DNA from: Chrysoperla carnea
Taxonomy: Eukaryota; Arthropoda; Insecta; Neuroptera; Chrysopidae
Direction of reading: 5' to 3'
DNA length: 64,000 nt
Assembly: GCF_905475395.1 (NCBI RefSeq)
Contig: NC_058339.1
Coordinates: forward strand, 22,576,001 to 22,640,000
This document shows positions 47,930 to 59,754 of the stretch, piece after piece. The notes under the pieces are model-generated. The model was not told the DNA's origin, ran no database searches, and saw nothing but the letters and a program-made list of their open reading frames with translations. The translations under genes and the position numbers were made by a program. How positions within the stretch are numbered: position 1 is the first letter of the stretch; every line of letters begins with the position of its first letter.

Positions 47930-49258
47930 CTTCAAGGCATGATTTATATCTATCTATAGGAATTTGCAGGTTTTTGGGAGGTGGGATAAAGTTAACCTGG
48001 TTTCATATGTTTGAAAACTGTTTTGCGTAGTTTACGCCTTACAATGTATTCCTATTTCTGTCAGTAAAAAAGTAATATTATGAATTACTCTATTACTAAT
48101 AATTCAAAATAATGATTCAAAAAATTATATATTGCAATTAATTTTTTTTTTTATTGTTTCAGTTCATAAAATGTGGAAGTGTAATCGTGTGGCTCCATTT
48201 TGTTATATGATGGTTCGATAACATTAAAAGTCGTCGTTTTGGTAAGTTTTAAATTTTCAATCTGTTACTTTTAAGATTTATTGTTATGTTATAACATTAT
48301 CAGCTTTTACTTGATTATTTTTCGGTTTTTAAATACAGCCTTGGCATAAGTTGTTTGACCAGTCCTTGGTGTACTATATTACCTTTTACAATCCCCTGTG
48401 TGAAACATATAAGGAGCATACTAGGATCAGTCTAAACTAAAAATGAAAATAGATATGGACATGAACTTTTTTTAATATGTAAAAAGTGAATTTGGGTTCG
48501 TCGAAGATTTACATATAATTGAAAAATTGAAATCCGAAAAGCTAAAAAAAAAGATGCATATTAATTTGCTATGGAATAGTTTTTCTTTTGTGATCGGTTG
48601 TTTTTTTATTTTGTCCACAAGTATGCGTGATTTTGATGTCAAGTGTATAAAAAAGGATGGATAGCTTTATAAATGTTTTTTACTAAAGTAAATGATTAAA
48701 AACCAAACAAACTCTTTATGAAACTATAAACTATACAAAATAAAACAAAATTGAAAAATTAAATATCTCACAATGTTGACTGTTTTGTTTATAAAATTGT
48801 TAAAGAACATTCACATTAAAGCAAATTACTGTAATTATACTAAAATGATACATGAAAGAGGTTGGAACTTTATAATATACATAGTACCTATATATAGGAT
48901 GCATAAAGCAAAGAATATACTGATGAGGTTTATTGCGGATAATGTTAATAATACTTCATTTCAGTTTTAAGATCTCCTGATATTATGTGTCTGTCGAGTA
49001 AATCATGGTCGATATTTTATTATTACATGTAATAGGTTTAGTAGAATATATATGTTGGTTAAAGGCCATTAAAACAAGGTGTTACCCTCTTATATACATA
49101 TAACCTAAATTACATAATATACTTCTTACCTACAAAGTTATGTAAGGGAATATATATATATAAAAGAGTCAATATAATTTTATACGTATTAGCTTTGCTG
49201 GTACACAGCTCTCAAAAACGTACGCAATCGTATGAACGTTAATAAGTTACGATATTAA
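47930..49258. other. Mostly gene-free; one possible untranslated exon
   Basis: 48,163-48,241 (79 bases) is preceded by T10-plus ATTGTTTCAG and followed by TTTTG|GTAAGT, both strong splice signals. All three frames contain stops, so if real it is an untranslated or non-coding exon. The remainder is AT-rich without features. Confidence 0.3.
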
Positions 49259-49261
49259 TAT

Positions 49262-50318
49262 ATCAATATGAGAATCCAAAAAATTTAATTTTGCCCTATC
49301 AAATCCAAATTTGATCCAATTTTGATAAACCGAGAATGAAATCCTACTAAATTTGAGTCATTCTTTTCAAATTTGTGATCAAAATTAACCTAGCTTAAAT
49401 AGGTTTCAAGAATGTGTCCTGGTATCAGAAATAAGCCCATAAGTGATAGTTAGCGAAAAAAGTGACATCACAGTTGAAAAAAATGACCCAAAATTAGTGA
49501 ATTTCAAAAAAATTCTAATAAGATCGAATCAGATTTGTCTGTGTTGTCAAAAAAATCAAATTTTTTAACTTGATGACGTCATTAGAATAAAAAAAATTGA
49601 ATTTTGCTCTATTACATTCAAACTTTTTCCAATTTTGATAAACCAAGTATGTAATTCTACTAAATTTGGGTCATATTTGTCAAATTTGTGATAAAAATTA
49701 CCCTACCTCTAATAGGTTTCATAAATGAGGAGTCCTGGTCCCGGAATTAAGCACATTAGTGATAGCTAGGGAAAAATTGACATCGCAGCTGAAAAGAATG
49801 ACCCAAAATCAGTGGTTTTCAAAAAAAAGTTCCAATGGGATCGGATAAGATTTGCCTGTGTTGTCAAAAAAATCAAATTATTATCTTTATGACATCATCA
49901 GAATCCAAAATTTTTATTTTTTCTCTGTCACATCCAAATTTTATCCAATTTTGACAAACGAAGAATGTTATCTTACTACATTTGGGTCATATTTTTCAAA
50001 ATTAACCTAGCTCAAACAGGTTTCTAGAATGTGGAGTTTTGGTACCGGAATTAAGCTTAATTAAGGGTTGCAAAAAAAATTCGAATAAGATCGGATCAAA
50101 TTTGACTGAGTTCTCAAAAAAGAATAATTTTTGTACTTTATGACGTCATCAGAATCTAAAAAAATTTAATTTTGCTCTATCACATTCTTATTTTATCCAA
50201 TTTCGATGTAATCTTACTAAATTTGGGTCATACTTTTAAAATCTGTGATCAAAATTTTCCTAGCTCTTATATAAAAGGTTTCCAGAATGTGGAATCCTTG
50301 CCTGTGTTATCTAAAAAA
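49262..50318 (-). repeat. Family T satellite-like array, about 3.5 units
   Basis: Reverse-oriented units start near 49,283, 49,597, 49,905 and 50,158. The first two intervals are about 310 bp and the last is about 250 bp because of an internal deletion. Shared blocks: CATCCAAATTTTATCCAATT, TACTAAATTTGGGTCAT, TTGACATCGCAGCTGAAAAG and TGACGTCATCAGAATC. Confidence 0.85.
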
Positions 50319-50319
50319 A

Positions 50320-51740
50320 AAAAAATTACATAAATTTGTGTTTTTAAGCAAAAAAAAGCACTCTATTTATTTTAATATTGATCATTAATTCGTCTATTTT
50401 CACAGTACATATTTTTGAGATGTTCTGTTGGTATAATTCATCTCATTTACGATATTTGTAAACTTTATTTCATACAAACCTATTAGACCTATCAATTTAT
50501 ATTGGTTATGCGACATTCAGACAAACAGTAATATAACTAACACTGAACCATATAACCAATTACTTTTAATTAAAAGTTTTGTTCAACTAATGTGTGTGTA
50601 TGTATGTATGTGTGTATTTTCTTACCGTCGGGTTTCAATATTATCTTTAGTTAGTTGAACTTTCTATTCACCTTGTTGACATGGAAAGAACTTTCTTAAT
50701 AGAAAAAAATATTTTGTATTTGTATTTTATTAATTATTACATATTTCTGATGTTATCAGAACCGTAGAGTTTTTTTTCTTCTGTTTGATAAATAATACCA
50801 AAGAAAATATTATTTGATATTTTGAGTTATTAATGAATTAAGTTTTTGTGAAAACATTTTTTTGGCATTTCGAGGATTTTTCATGTATGAGGCAAGAAGT
50901 GCGTTTGTTAAATGTCGTTCATCATTAGCTTTTATCCGTATAATACTCACAAAGAGATTTTCGTTAGAAGCAGCGAAATAAACTATAATCCATTCTTTGT
51001 ACTGTAAAGTCAGAAGTTATATGCAATTTTACGAGCGCAATTAGAATATATGAAATATTCATGAACTCATTCACATTTACTACACTCTCAAATATATTGT
51101 AACGAAATTGTAATTGCGTTTCTATCGAATGTATGTACATCCGATAGATTCGGCTTTGCCTTGTAGACAAATATTACCTAATACCATTATAATTGCGGAT
51201 TGTAATACAGCCTTATCCTTAACTTAAGGCGTCAAACAATTAACATGACCAGTGAAATCACCTACCTCATCTAAGCTTGGTTAAACGTATAGATTCCATT
51301 CTATTAATAGCGCTCCATTTTTTGCTCCCTCTATATCAATGAACAAAAATAAGTTTCGGTCAAAGTTTGTAGTGAATTTTATCCTCAAAAACTTTTACCA
51401 TTTAGCTTCTTTCGTTAGATCCCTTGGGGAAACCCTAAGATGATTAGAGTTTTGCGATACAGCCAACTCTCCCTTATGTTTATAATATTTTTTACTTTAG
51501 CGGATTTTATTGTTTTGTTCAATTGCAAAATTTTTGTTGGTATACGTATTTGAATAAAACATATTTGGAATAAAAACACAGCGATATTTACCGTTCATTA
51601 AACATTTTGAAAACTTTACAGATGCGTCCTTTTGAGGTTCTTTGCTGGGTAATTAGAGAGATGGAGAAGGTTCTCAATTCTACTTTTTTTTATCTTTGTT
51701 ATCTCAGAATAAAAATTCAAATTAATTCGTATACTTCAGA
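50320..51740. other. Gene-free stretch
   Basis: AT-rich non-coding DNA with a short TGTGTATGTATGTATG run near 50,592-50,613. The 68-codon frame at 50,964-51,170 has no domain. Confidence 0.45.
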
Positions 51741-51744
51741 TTCA

Positions 51745-52020
51745 CTAAAAAACACAAAATAAAAAAAACTTTTAACAAAAAAAGCCTATTTAAAAAAAAA
51801 ATATTCCAAAATCAATTAATATGCACTAAAGAGTAAAAAAATTACGATAATATAATGTAGTTACAATTATTATTATTTTTGGAGTCGGTGTCAGTTAAGT
51901 TAACGTAGCAAACTGTTCTGTCTCAGTTGTTTACTTGGCTGACACTGACTCCAAAAATAACAATAGTTGTAACTACTATTAATTTGTTTTGAATTTTTTT
52001 TTTTTTTTTTTTTGAATTCG
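51745..52020. repeat. Family G repeat, hairpin core
   Basis: A long imperfect inverted repeat centred near 51,925: GGAGTCGGTGTCAG..CTGACACTGACTCC with flanking AGTTACAATTATTATTATTT and ATAACAATAGTTGTAACT. It is the head of the G family without the tail. Confidence 0.75.
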
Positions 52021-52024
52021 CTTA

Positions 52025-52498
52025 CGTAACTTACTTCACTATCCCATTAAGCATAAAATTTTGACTTTACGTGATATTCATTAGATATATTAAAAGTGAA
52101 TGTATGAGATAATATCTTTTGTTTGTAATTTTCATAGAAACAAAGTTTAGTAAGTACATAAAAACAAAATAATAAAATAATCATCTTAATCATTTCATTA
52201 TTATTCTACTAGATTGTATTTAAAGTTCATTGGATAATTACACTGGTAATAATATCACATTAAACATTATGATCGTATTTTAATGATACGATGAATTACC
52301 AACCATACACATACCACACATATATACATACATACATACGTAGATAGGACACGTTGAATTGCACAAGATTTACCCTAATATGGTACATGTTCGGTACTAT
52401 CGAGTTTGGAAATACTGAATCGAAATGAAATTGTTATATATACGAAAGTACTGGAGACACAGAAATATTCACAATTGTCATTGTGTGTATGTTTTTAC
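52025..52498. other. Gene-free stretch
   Basis: AT-rich, with a short (ATAC)n run near 52,323-52,340. I see nothing else. Confidence 0.45.
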
Positions 52499-52499
52499 T

Positions 52500-53265
52500 A
52501 GCAGAGACCCCCTCCTCCGCTATGCTGGACAAGCTCTTCTATTAGAAAGACTATCACGTTATAGCCCTCACTTCTCCTCCCCTTTGTTCAAAATTTTATG
52601 AATTTTAATTTTTCGGAAATAAAGTTTTGCCCATACTCGCTGACATTGTAACTTTCTATAGTTCCAATCATTAAATTAACCTGATTTTTATACTTTTTGG
52701 ATTAAAATTACCCCTTCCACTGAGTTTCATCAAATTCCAAAATTTTTTTTGCATTTTTCTCGATTTTTCCCTTAAAAAAATTGCAAAAAATAAATTTTTT
52801 TTATCTTCAATTTCGATAAAACTCAGTCTAAAAGGTAATTTTGACCCAAAAAGTAAAAAAATTGGGTGCATTTGTTGACTGGTCGAAAAGTTTTTTAGAT
52901 ATGGATTAAAATCGATCTAAATATTGCGATATCTCAGAAACTTTGCATTCAATTATTTAATTAACCTGATTTTATACTTTTTGGATCAAAATTTCCCCAT
53001 ACACCGAGTCCAAAACAAAATTTTTTTTTGCGTTTTTTTCTATTTTTACAAAGGGGTAACCCTTTAAAAAAATTGCAAAAAATCGAAATAATTTTTTATC
53101 CCAAATTTCGATGAAACTCAGTATATAAGGTAATTATTACCCAAAAACAACAAAAATGGGGTGTATTTGATGACTGGTCAAATAGTTTTTGAGGTACGTA
53201 CTAAAATCTATCTAAATGCAGCGGTATCTCAGACTCTACCCACCCGTTTCGCTGGGCAATATTAA
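52500..53265 (+). repeat. Family S repeat with retroelement-like head
   Basis: Begins TACTAGCAGAGACCCCCTCC and continues through TTTTTCGGAAATAAAGTTTTG and CTCGCTGACATTGTAACTTT into about two S units (near 52,664 and 52,928). It ends near CCCGTTTCGCTGGGCAAT. The same head precedes the copies at 61.6 and 62.9 kb, so the element is larger than the roughly 310-bp unit. Confidence 0.75.
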
Positions 53266-53829
53266 TTTGAATTTTCGGACCAATTTCATTTACTTTTTCT
53301 TATTAGTAAGTTAACATTTACTATCAGATAAAATTTTTGAATAACAGCGTACAAATTTAGGTTCAAATTTAATAAACGGGCTAAAGGTGGTAAGTTAAAA
53401 CTAAGGTGGTAGGTATATAAAGTAAATGTTATCTCTACGAAAATAAATGTGATTAATTTAGTGTAGTTGTGTGAACTCGTAAAACAACTGCTATGTAATA
53501 AATGTAATGAATATAATACTAAAGATTATATTATATTATATAGAAAATTTTGTGATTTAAACCTATAACCAAATTTTATATTTGATTTATTACGTAACAT
53601 TTTAAACTAATAAATTTATTTTAAACAAATGTATTTGTTGGTTTTGCTATATAATAATTAATGATTATATCAATATAATATATAACATGTTGTGTACTAG
53701 GTTATAGTAATTTTATTGAGATTAGTTTAATATCAAGCCAAAATATACCAATCATACCTGTGTCTTACGTTCATTTGAGGGTGTATATAATCCTTATCTT
53801 TCAAGCAAGGAAACTAATTTTTACTTTTT

Positions 53830-53985
53830 ATAACAAGTGAAATTTACAAAATTATGAAAATCCCCGCCAAATTGAACCCTAAACTCGCACTTGAAACATA
53901 GATAGGAGAACTCTTCGTAAAATTACCTTTCAAATGAAACCAAAAAAATTAAAATCGATTCATCCGTTCTATCGAATTTGGAGAT
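53830..53985 (+). repeat. Family F fragment
   Basis: CAAAATTATGAAAATCCCCG, CTCGCACTTGAAACATAGAT, ACCTTTCAAATGAAACCAAA and AAAATCGATTCATCCGTTCT match the 3' half of the copy at 47.3 kb. The preceding 53,270-53,830 is AT-rich without features. Confidence 0.65.
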
Positions 53986-53989
53986 AAAA

Positions 53990-54295
53990 ATTGTTAACTA
54001 TGAAAAAATTGTTAAAATAACATTTGTTTTGGAATTTGATTAAACTCGGCGGATGGGGTAATTTTGATCGAAAAAGTATAAATATCAGGTTAATTTAATG
54101 ATAGGATGAAAAGTTTCTGAGATATCGCAATATTTGGATCGATTTTAATCCGTATCTCAAAAACTTTTCGACAAGTCAACAAATGCAACAAATGTTTGTA
54201 ATTTTCGGGTCAAAATTACCTTATATACTGAGTTTTATCGAAATTGAAGATAAAAACAAAAAATTTCGATTTTTTGTAATTTACCATTATTTTTT
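53990..54295 (-). repeat. Family S repeat, minus orientation
   Basis: Contains GAGATATCGCAATATTTGGA, TCCGTATCTCAAAAACTTTT and ATACTGAGTTTTATCGAAAT in the reverse sense of the 29.3-kb copy. It abuts the family F fragment with almost no spacer. Confidence 0.75.
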
Positions 54296-54567
54296 TTGGG
54301 TACCATTCAAAAGCCCTCCAACTTATTAATTTTGTCTCAATTATTTTTAAATGATAATTATGCTAGTCCATTTGCTCTCGTGAGCCTTCAAAGAGTAGAA
54401 AGCATACTTTTAAACAATTCATATCTTTGACAAAATACCACATAAAAACACAAAGTTAAAATTAATTATAAATTTTTTTTTAAAATAATTTTATAAATTT
54501 AAAAAAAAAATCAGTGAATATTACAACGTTTTCCCATTTCATGATAAAACGAATGAAAGAGAACATA

Positions 54568-55036
54568 AAAAAAACTTTTATCAAAAAGAAAACCGACTTC
54601 AAAGAAAAACTTTTGAAAAACAAAATAATATGCACTACAAAGTAAAAAAATACAGATAATATAAAAATAATAAGTTAAAATTGTTGTTATTTTCGGAGTC
54701 GGGTGTCAGCCAATGAAACAACTGTGACAGAACAGTTTGCTACATTAGCTTGGCTGACACCGACTCCAAAAATAACAATAATTTTAACTATATTATATTA
54801 TCGTTATTTTTTTACTTTTTAGTGCATATTAATTGGTTTTGGAAAAGTTTTTCTTTCGAAGTTTGTTTTTTTTTTGTAATTTTTTGTGAATCTGAAGGAC
54901 ACTAACTAATTTGCCACTAAAAAAAGAATCATCAAAATTGGTTCATCCAGTCGAAAGTTCTGAGGTAACAAATATAATAAAAAAAATACAGTCGCATTGA
55001 GAACCTTCCTTTTTTTGTTTGAAGTCGGTTAAAAAT
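54568..55036. repeat. Family G repeat, most complete copy
   Basis: A foldback head of roughly 300 bases: AAAACCGACTTCAAAGAAAA on the left pairs with TTTCTTTCGAAGTTTGTTTT on the right, and the inner GGAGTCGGGTGTCAGCC pairs with GGCTGACACCGACTCC. A tail follows with GTCGAAAGTTCTGAGGTAAC, ending CCTTCCTTTTTTTGTTTGAAGTCGGTTAAAAA. No protein is encoded. Confidence 0.8.
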
Positions 55037-55039
55037 ATA

Positions 55040-57488
55040 GATATGAATTAAGTATTTTAATTTATGCATGAAAAAACATTTTTAATCTATAATAAATACA
55101 CATAAAAAGTACTACCATGAATTTAGTACTTGAACAAATGTTCCTAAATTAATTCCACATTATTTTAATTCTTAATGACATTTTTTTTTAATTATTCTAT
55201 TTAAATGAAATATATGTATATTTACTCTCCCTTCAATTTTAGTCATTGTTTTTCATTTCAAACAATATTTCACTGTTAAATCATTATTTACAAATATTAA
55301 CATATTTATAAAGAATTAGTTGAAATTTAATCAGTAATTAATCATTTTTTTTGTTAATTTCAACATAATTACTCTTATATTTGTAGTATGAGTTCATTTA
55401 TTTTGAAAAGCACAGTTAATTTTACAAAAGCAATGACCTTTTTTTTATTGCTTCCACTTTCTAGTAAACGAAGTCTAGGCCATGGCACTAACAAGAGTAC
55501 TTCATAAAATATTTAAAACATTTAAGTAAAAAATATTTGTTGAAGTGAAAACTTCTATAGGCGCGTTAGACGATTTTAAGTAAGAAACATTCTTATAAAT
55601 TCGCGCCATCAATCCTAAAACATCAACATCATCATGAACATGTTTTTCCCAGGCATATTTATAGTATACTCATAATATGCCAACAGTACAGTGGCCTAGT
55701 CGCAGAGCAGTGGACTTCGACGAAGCGTGGCCAAAAAAGCCATTTAACATTACAATTTTCCATCATATTTCTATTATATTCATAAGAGGTTTGCACTGAC
55801 TCTGCGATTTTCAGGCAAATATAATATTTGTCAAGAAAATTAATTTCATGGAACCTTCTATGGAACAGAGATAATAAGAAGATTGTTAAAATTTTGAAGG
55901 TTCTAAGACTACTAAATTGTAATATTTTTAACATTTTTGATAACCACTACTAAAATTAAATCTTTTTTCCGAAAAAACTGGTCTACAGACCAATTTATTG
56001 GAATACAACAACAATGGTGTTTTGAAATTTTGTTCTACTACATATTAACTTTTCTGTTGTGAAAATAGCTATTATGAATTAGGAGCTCCAAAAAAAGTCG
56101 TTGAATTTACTAAAGCTGCTCATTTGAGGATTGGTTATAGTAGTTGTGTACACACACATACGTTATCATTTCCGTGGTATTTTAATTCTCATAGTGGTCA
56201 AACTTATAACACGCCCTTTTTTTTAGTTCGGGGGTTAAAAAAGATTATTTCACACTGAATAATTTTTATAAGGTATTAAATATTAATTGGAAAAAATTAT
56301 GGTGAACACTCTATGACTATGGGGAATAAAAAATGTATTATCGTTGGAAATTTATCTTAAAAGTTAAACAATTGTTTATTCAGAAAATTGTCTGGAGTAT
56401 TTGTTTTCATTGTAAGCTAAAAAAAAAAGTTTAAATAATTGGCGTAAAATTTTTAGCTTCATGGAACCCTTCTTATAAATTTATTTAACAAGATCACATC
56501 AAAGAGTTTATATTATATTAAGAAGGGTTCCACTAAGGAAAAAATGAAACTTCCAGACAATTTTCTCTGAATAAAAAATTGTCTATCTTGTTGAAAAATT
56601 AACCTTAAGACATATTTCCAAGAATATTAAATTATTTAGAGTCTTCAATTCTTTAGAGCATTCACCTTAATCGAGTATCTGTATGTAATTGAAACAGATA
56701 ATTTTCAATTTTAATTGAAATATTTTATATCATATAAAAATAGTTGTTAAAAGTTGAAAATTTTTACGATTTATCATTGATATTTTTTCAAAAACATTAC
56801 CGAGTTTAAATTAAATAAAATAAAAAAATTTTTTATTACAATAAGAAAAAATTTGACATAGAAAACTTGTTGTTTTCCATAAAAAAGTATCCTAAATACA
56901 CAATATTATAACGATCATAAAACTTAACCGAAAATCTCTGAAAATCATATAATAACAAATAAACAAAGAAATTTATTGGGTTGGTTGATGATAGCCTTAC
57001 GAAATTTTTTTAACAGACAATAAAAGAATATGAAATATCATAAAAATATTTTTATGTATATTCTCGCACTAGTAAAACTCATATTCTATGAATTTTCTAA
57101 TGAAAATTTATTTTTATTTCTGAAGCAATTTTTTTATTTTACTAAATATTAATACGATAGTATTTTTATTTAGATGGACACATATTAAATATAATTGAGA
57201 AATGTATTTTGGATTCATTGACCACATTACATTTATTCAATCGTTGATCAAAAAATGTTTACTGCTAGTAATAATATGTGTTGTCCAGAGCCGAGAAGTG
57301 AGAGGGACGTGTATATTATTCCGACTGCTAGTTATCAATTTATATAGTTTCTATAACTGAAAGTTTTCTATTATCCCGTCTCGTTTCTAACCTTGAATAT
57401 TTGCTTGAAAATGTACAATTTATAAAAAATTATTCTGCTTAAAGTAGTTTAAAGTTAGAAAAATCCTAAGATTATAGGTACCGAAATT
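55040..57488. other. Gene-free stretch with a small F fragment
   Basis: AT-rich DNA without a supported gene. CAAACTTATAACACGCCC..TTCGGGGGTTAAAAAAG at about 56,199-56,242 is the end of a family F copy. GTGGCCTAGTCGCAGAGCAG at about 55,692 resembles a tRNA A-box region, but no B box follows. Confidence 0.4.
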
Positions 57489-57489
57489 T

Positions 57490-57700
57490 TCCATTTTTAA
57501 CTCCCAAAATAAAAATGGTGTGTTATAAGTTTGACGGCCATATGTGTGTGTCTGTCCGTGGCATCGTAGATCTAAACGGATGAACCAATTTTGATTTAAT
57601 GGAGAGTGATTTAATGGAGAGTGATTTGAAAGGTAACGTGCGAGCTAAGGGTTCCGTATCCGAAAAATTTGTCGGGGATTTCTTAAATTATGTAAATTTT
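57490..57700 (-). repeat. Family F fragment, minus orientation
   Basis: GTGTTATAAGTTTGACGGCC, TGTGTCTGTCCGTGGCATCG and AAACGGATGAACCAATTTTG match the 47.3-kb copy in reverse. The phrase GATTTAATGGAGAGT is duplicated in tandem at about 57,592-57,625. Confidence 0.65.
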
Positions 57701-57704
57701 TCTT

Positions 57705-59165
57705 ATGAGATTAGTAATTTTTAAAAGATTTAATTCTAGTGATTGGTAGAAAATTACCAACTCCCCGTCGAACTATTTATCCTATCGCAACGAAATATGG
57801 ATTCTTATTATTTCCTTGACTTGTTGGGGTATCGTCTCGTTTTGAAATCTCGAATGCAAAAAAAAAAACTTAAGACTGAAGAAATTCGACTCTTTAGACT
57901 GAAAGTTCTTGGAATAATTTTCGGTTGTATTATTACTTACTGCAAGATATAAATTCCGTATACATACTAACCTCAGCAATCAAAAGAACGTTTAAACCAT
58001 TAAGTAATGTTTGAATTTTTACAGAATTACAAGATGTCGTAACAAGTAATCCCATTTTATGTTTCAAACTACGAAGATTCGCTACACTCAAATCTGTGGT
58101 CTGTATCTGCAGACATTTGATAACTAAATAACTATTATTACCAATGATATACAGAATGATTTAAAAAAACTTTCCAATGAAATGATATTTTATGTTTCTA
58201 AACAGCAAAGGGAAAAATTTTCATTTCAAAACTAGAACTTGGTATACGTATCTATTGCTTAAAAACTTGCATCATCCCTTTGAAGTTCAAATCGTACCAA
58301 AAATTATTTTGCCACAAATTTGTATAATCCAATCGAAAGCTAGTTTATTTTTCTTGAAAATGACCTGTAGAAAATTCCTGTACGAGCTTTGTGGATCAAG
58401 GTAGGTATTGGTTATCCAACAACATTTAAAAAAATCATTCGGTACAGTATTGGCAATTTTATGTGATTTTTTCATGTGAGCAAACTTTTTTTATCGCTCA
58501 TAAAATTTAATATCTGGTTTTACAGCTATATTCAACATATTATATATTTAACGTAACATAATGATATAATTTATTTAATGTGGAAAATCGTGTAAAAAAT
58601 ATTAATTATTTAAAATTGTATCATATTGAATTTGAAAGAGGTGCAATACTTGAATTGTTCAGTTCCAGTTGCCAAGTCTATTATTTTATTAAAACATTTG
58701 CTAACACTAAGTCCTAGTATACTTTTTGTTTAATTTACATCTTGGCATCGTACACGTCCCACGAGTATGAAAATATTATGTATGTATACATTAATAAATG
58801 TGTCCCAGAAAGAGAGGTGTTATAGGCATGTTTCTGGCTATAAGTTGATTTATCCTAATTTGAGGAATGGTTATTTAAAAAAAAAAAATTTTTCATTTAA
58901 CATGCTTTTTGAATTTCTTTATATTTGGTAGAAAATATACAGAATTTCATTAAAAAGTCATTAACGAACTCTTGTAGAATAAATTATACAATTAGAATGA
59001 TAATAAACATGAACCAACAACAACTGGCTGATAACAATTAAAAGTAAATTTCAGAAAATAAAATTTTAAAATAATAATGTTTGTAATTGTTTATGCATAA
59101 AATTCATGCAATATATTTATTTTATATAATTTGCTATGAATAATATTTTCCTGTATAGGTATATT
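57705..59165. other. Gene-free stretch
   Basis: AT-rich DNA. Small overlapping frames at 57.7-58.5 kb on both strands show no domain. Confidence 0.45.
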
Positions 59166-59171
59166 AGAGGG

Positions 59172-59752
59172 AGAGCCAGTAACCAATTTTAGGTGGTCAT
59201 TTCAAAAGTCACGAAAATTTTCATAGTAAAACCTCAATACCTACAGATGCTGAAAAGCTTCTGGCAACCCTGTGTGCCGGGGGGTGGACTAACATAAATT
59301 TTTAAGGAGAGTAAGAAATAATACTTATTCTTGTTAATTATAAGCCATAAAATTTTAGGAAATTACTTTCGACAGTATTTTTACTTCATAGAATTTTTGC
59401 CAGAGCAGTTCCCTCCTAATTGTTGACAGAATACGCTATAAATATTTATGAAAAAAAATCCAATTTGGTCATTTCATCAGTCTTGAAATTTTAACAGAAT
59501 AAATAAAATAAATTAATACTACATAATATCTAATGCCAGAACGAAATTCCATCACCAACAGTTTGCCAGTGCGAAAAACGTGTCCGTGCGAGTGCGAGCA
59601 ATGCATATGGAAATCTGTGAGTTAGAGTGAGAGCGCTTATTGGGCATTGTTGCATACGATTCAACATCTCAGTAGTCATTTACGAACATTTACGAATGGT
59701 TACGAATGTTCGTGACTTTTGAAATGACCACCTAAAATTGGTCACTGGCTCT
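59172..59752. mobile_element. 581-bp MITE-like element with 44-bp inverted ends
   Basis: The left arm 59,172-59,215 and right arm 59,709-59,752 are inverted copies that share AGAGCCAGT(A/G)ACCAATTTT and AGGTGGTCATTTCAAAAGTC, with about one or two mismatches. The interior is non-coding. Both flanks lack a convincing target duplication, so the family is undetermined. Confidence 0.82.
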
Positions 59753-59754
59753 TG

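Noticed and set aside
55680..55735. tRNA gene or tRNA-derived SINE
   Set aside because: Only an A-box-like stretch is visible. There is no B box, acceptor stem or cloverleaf.
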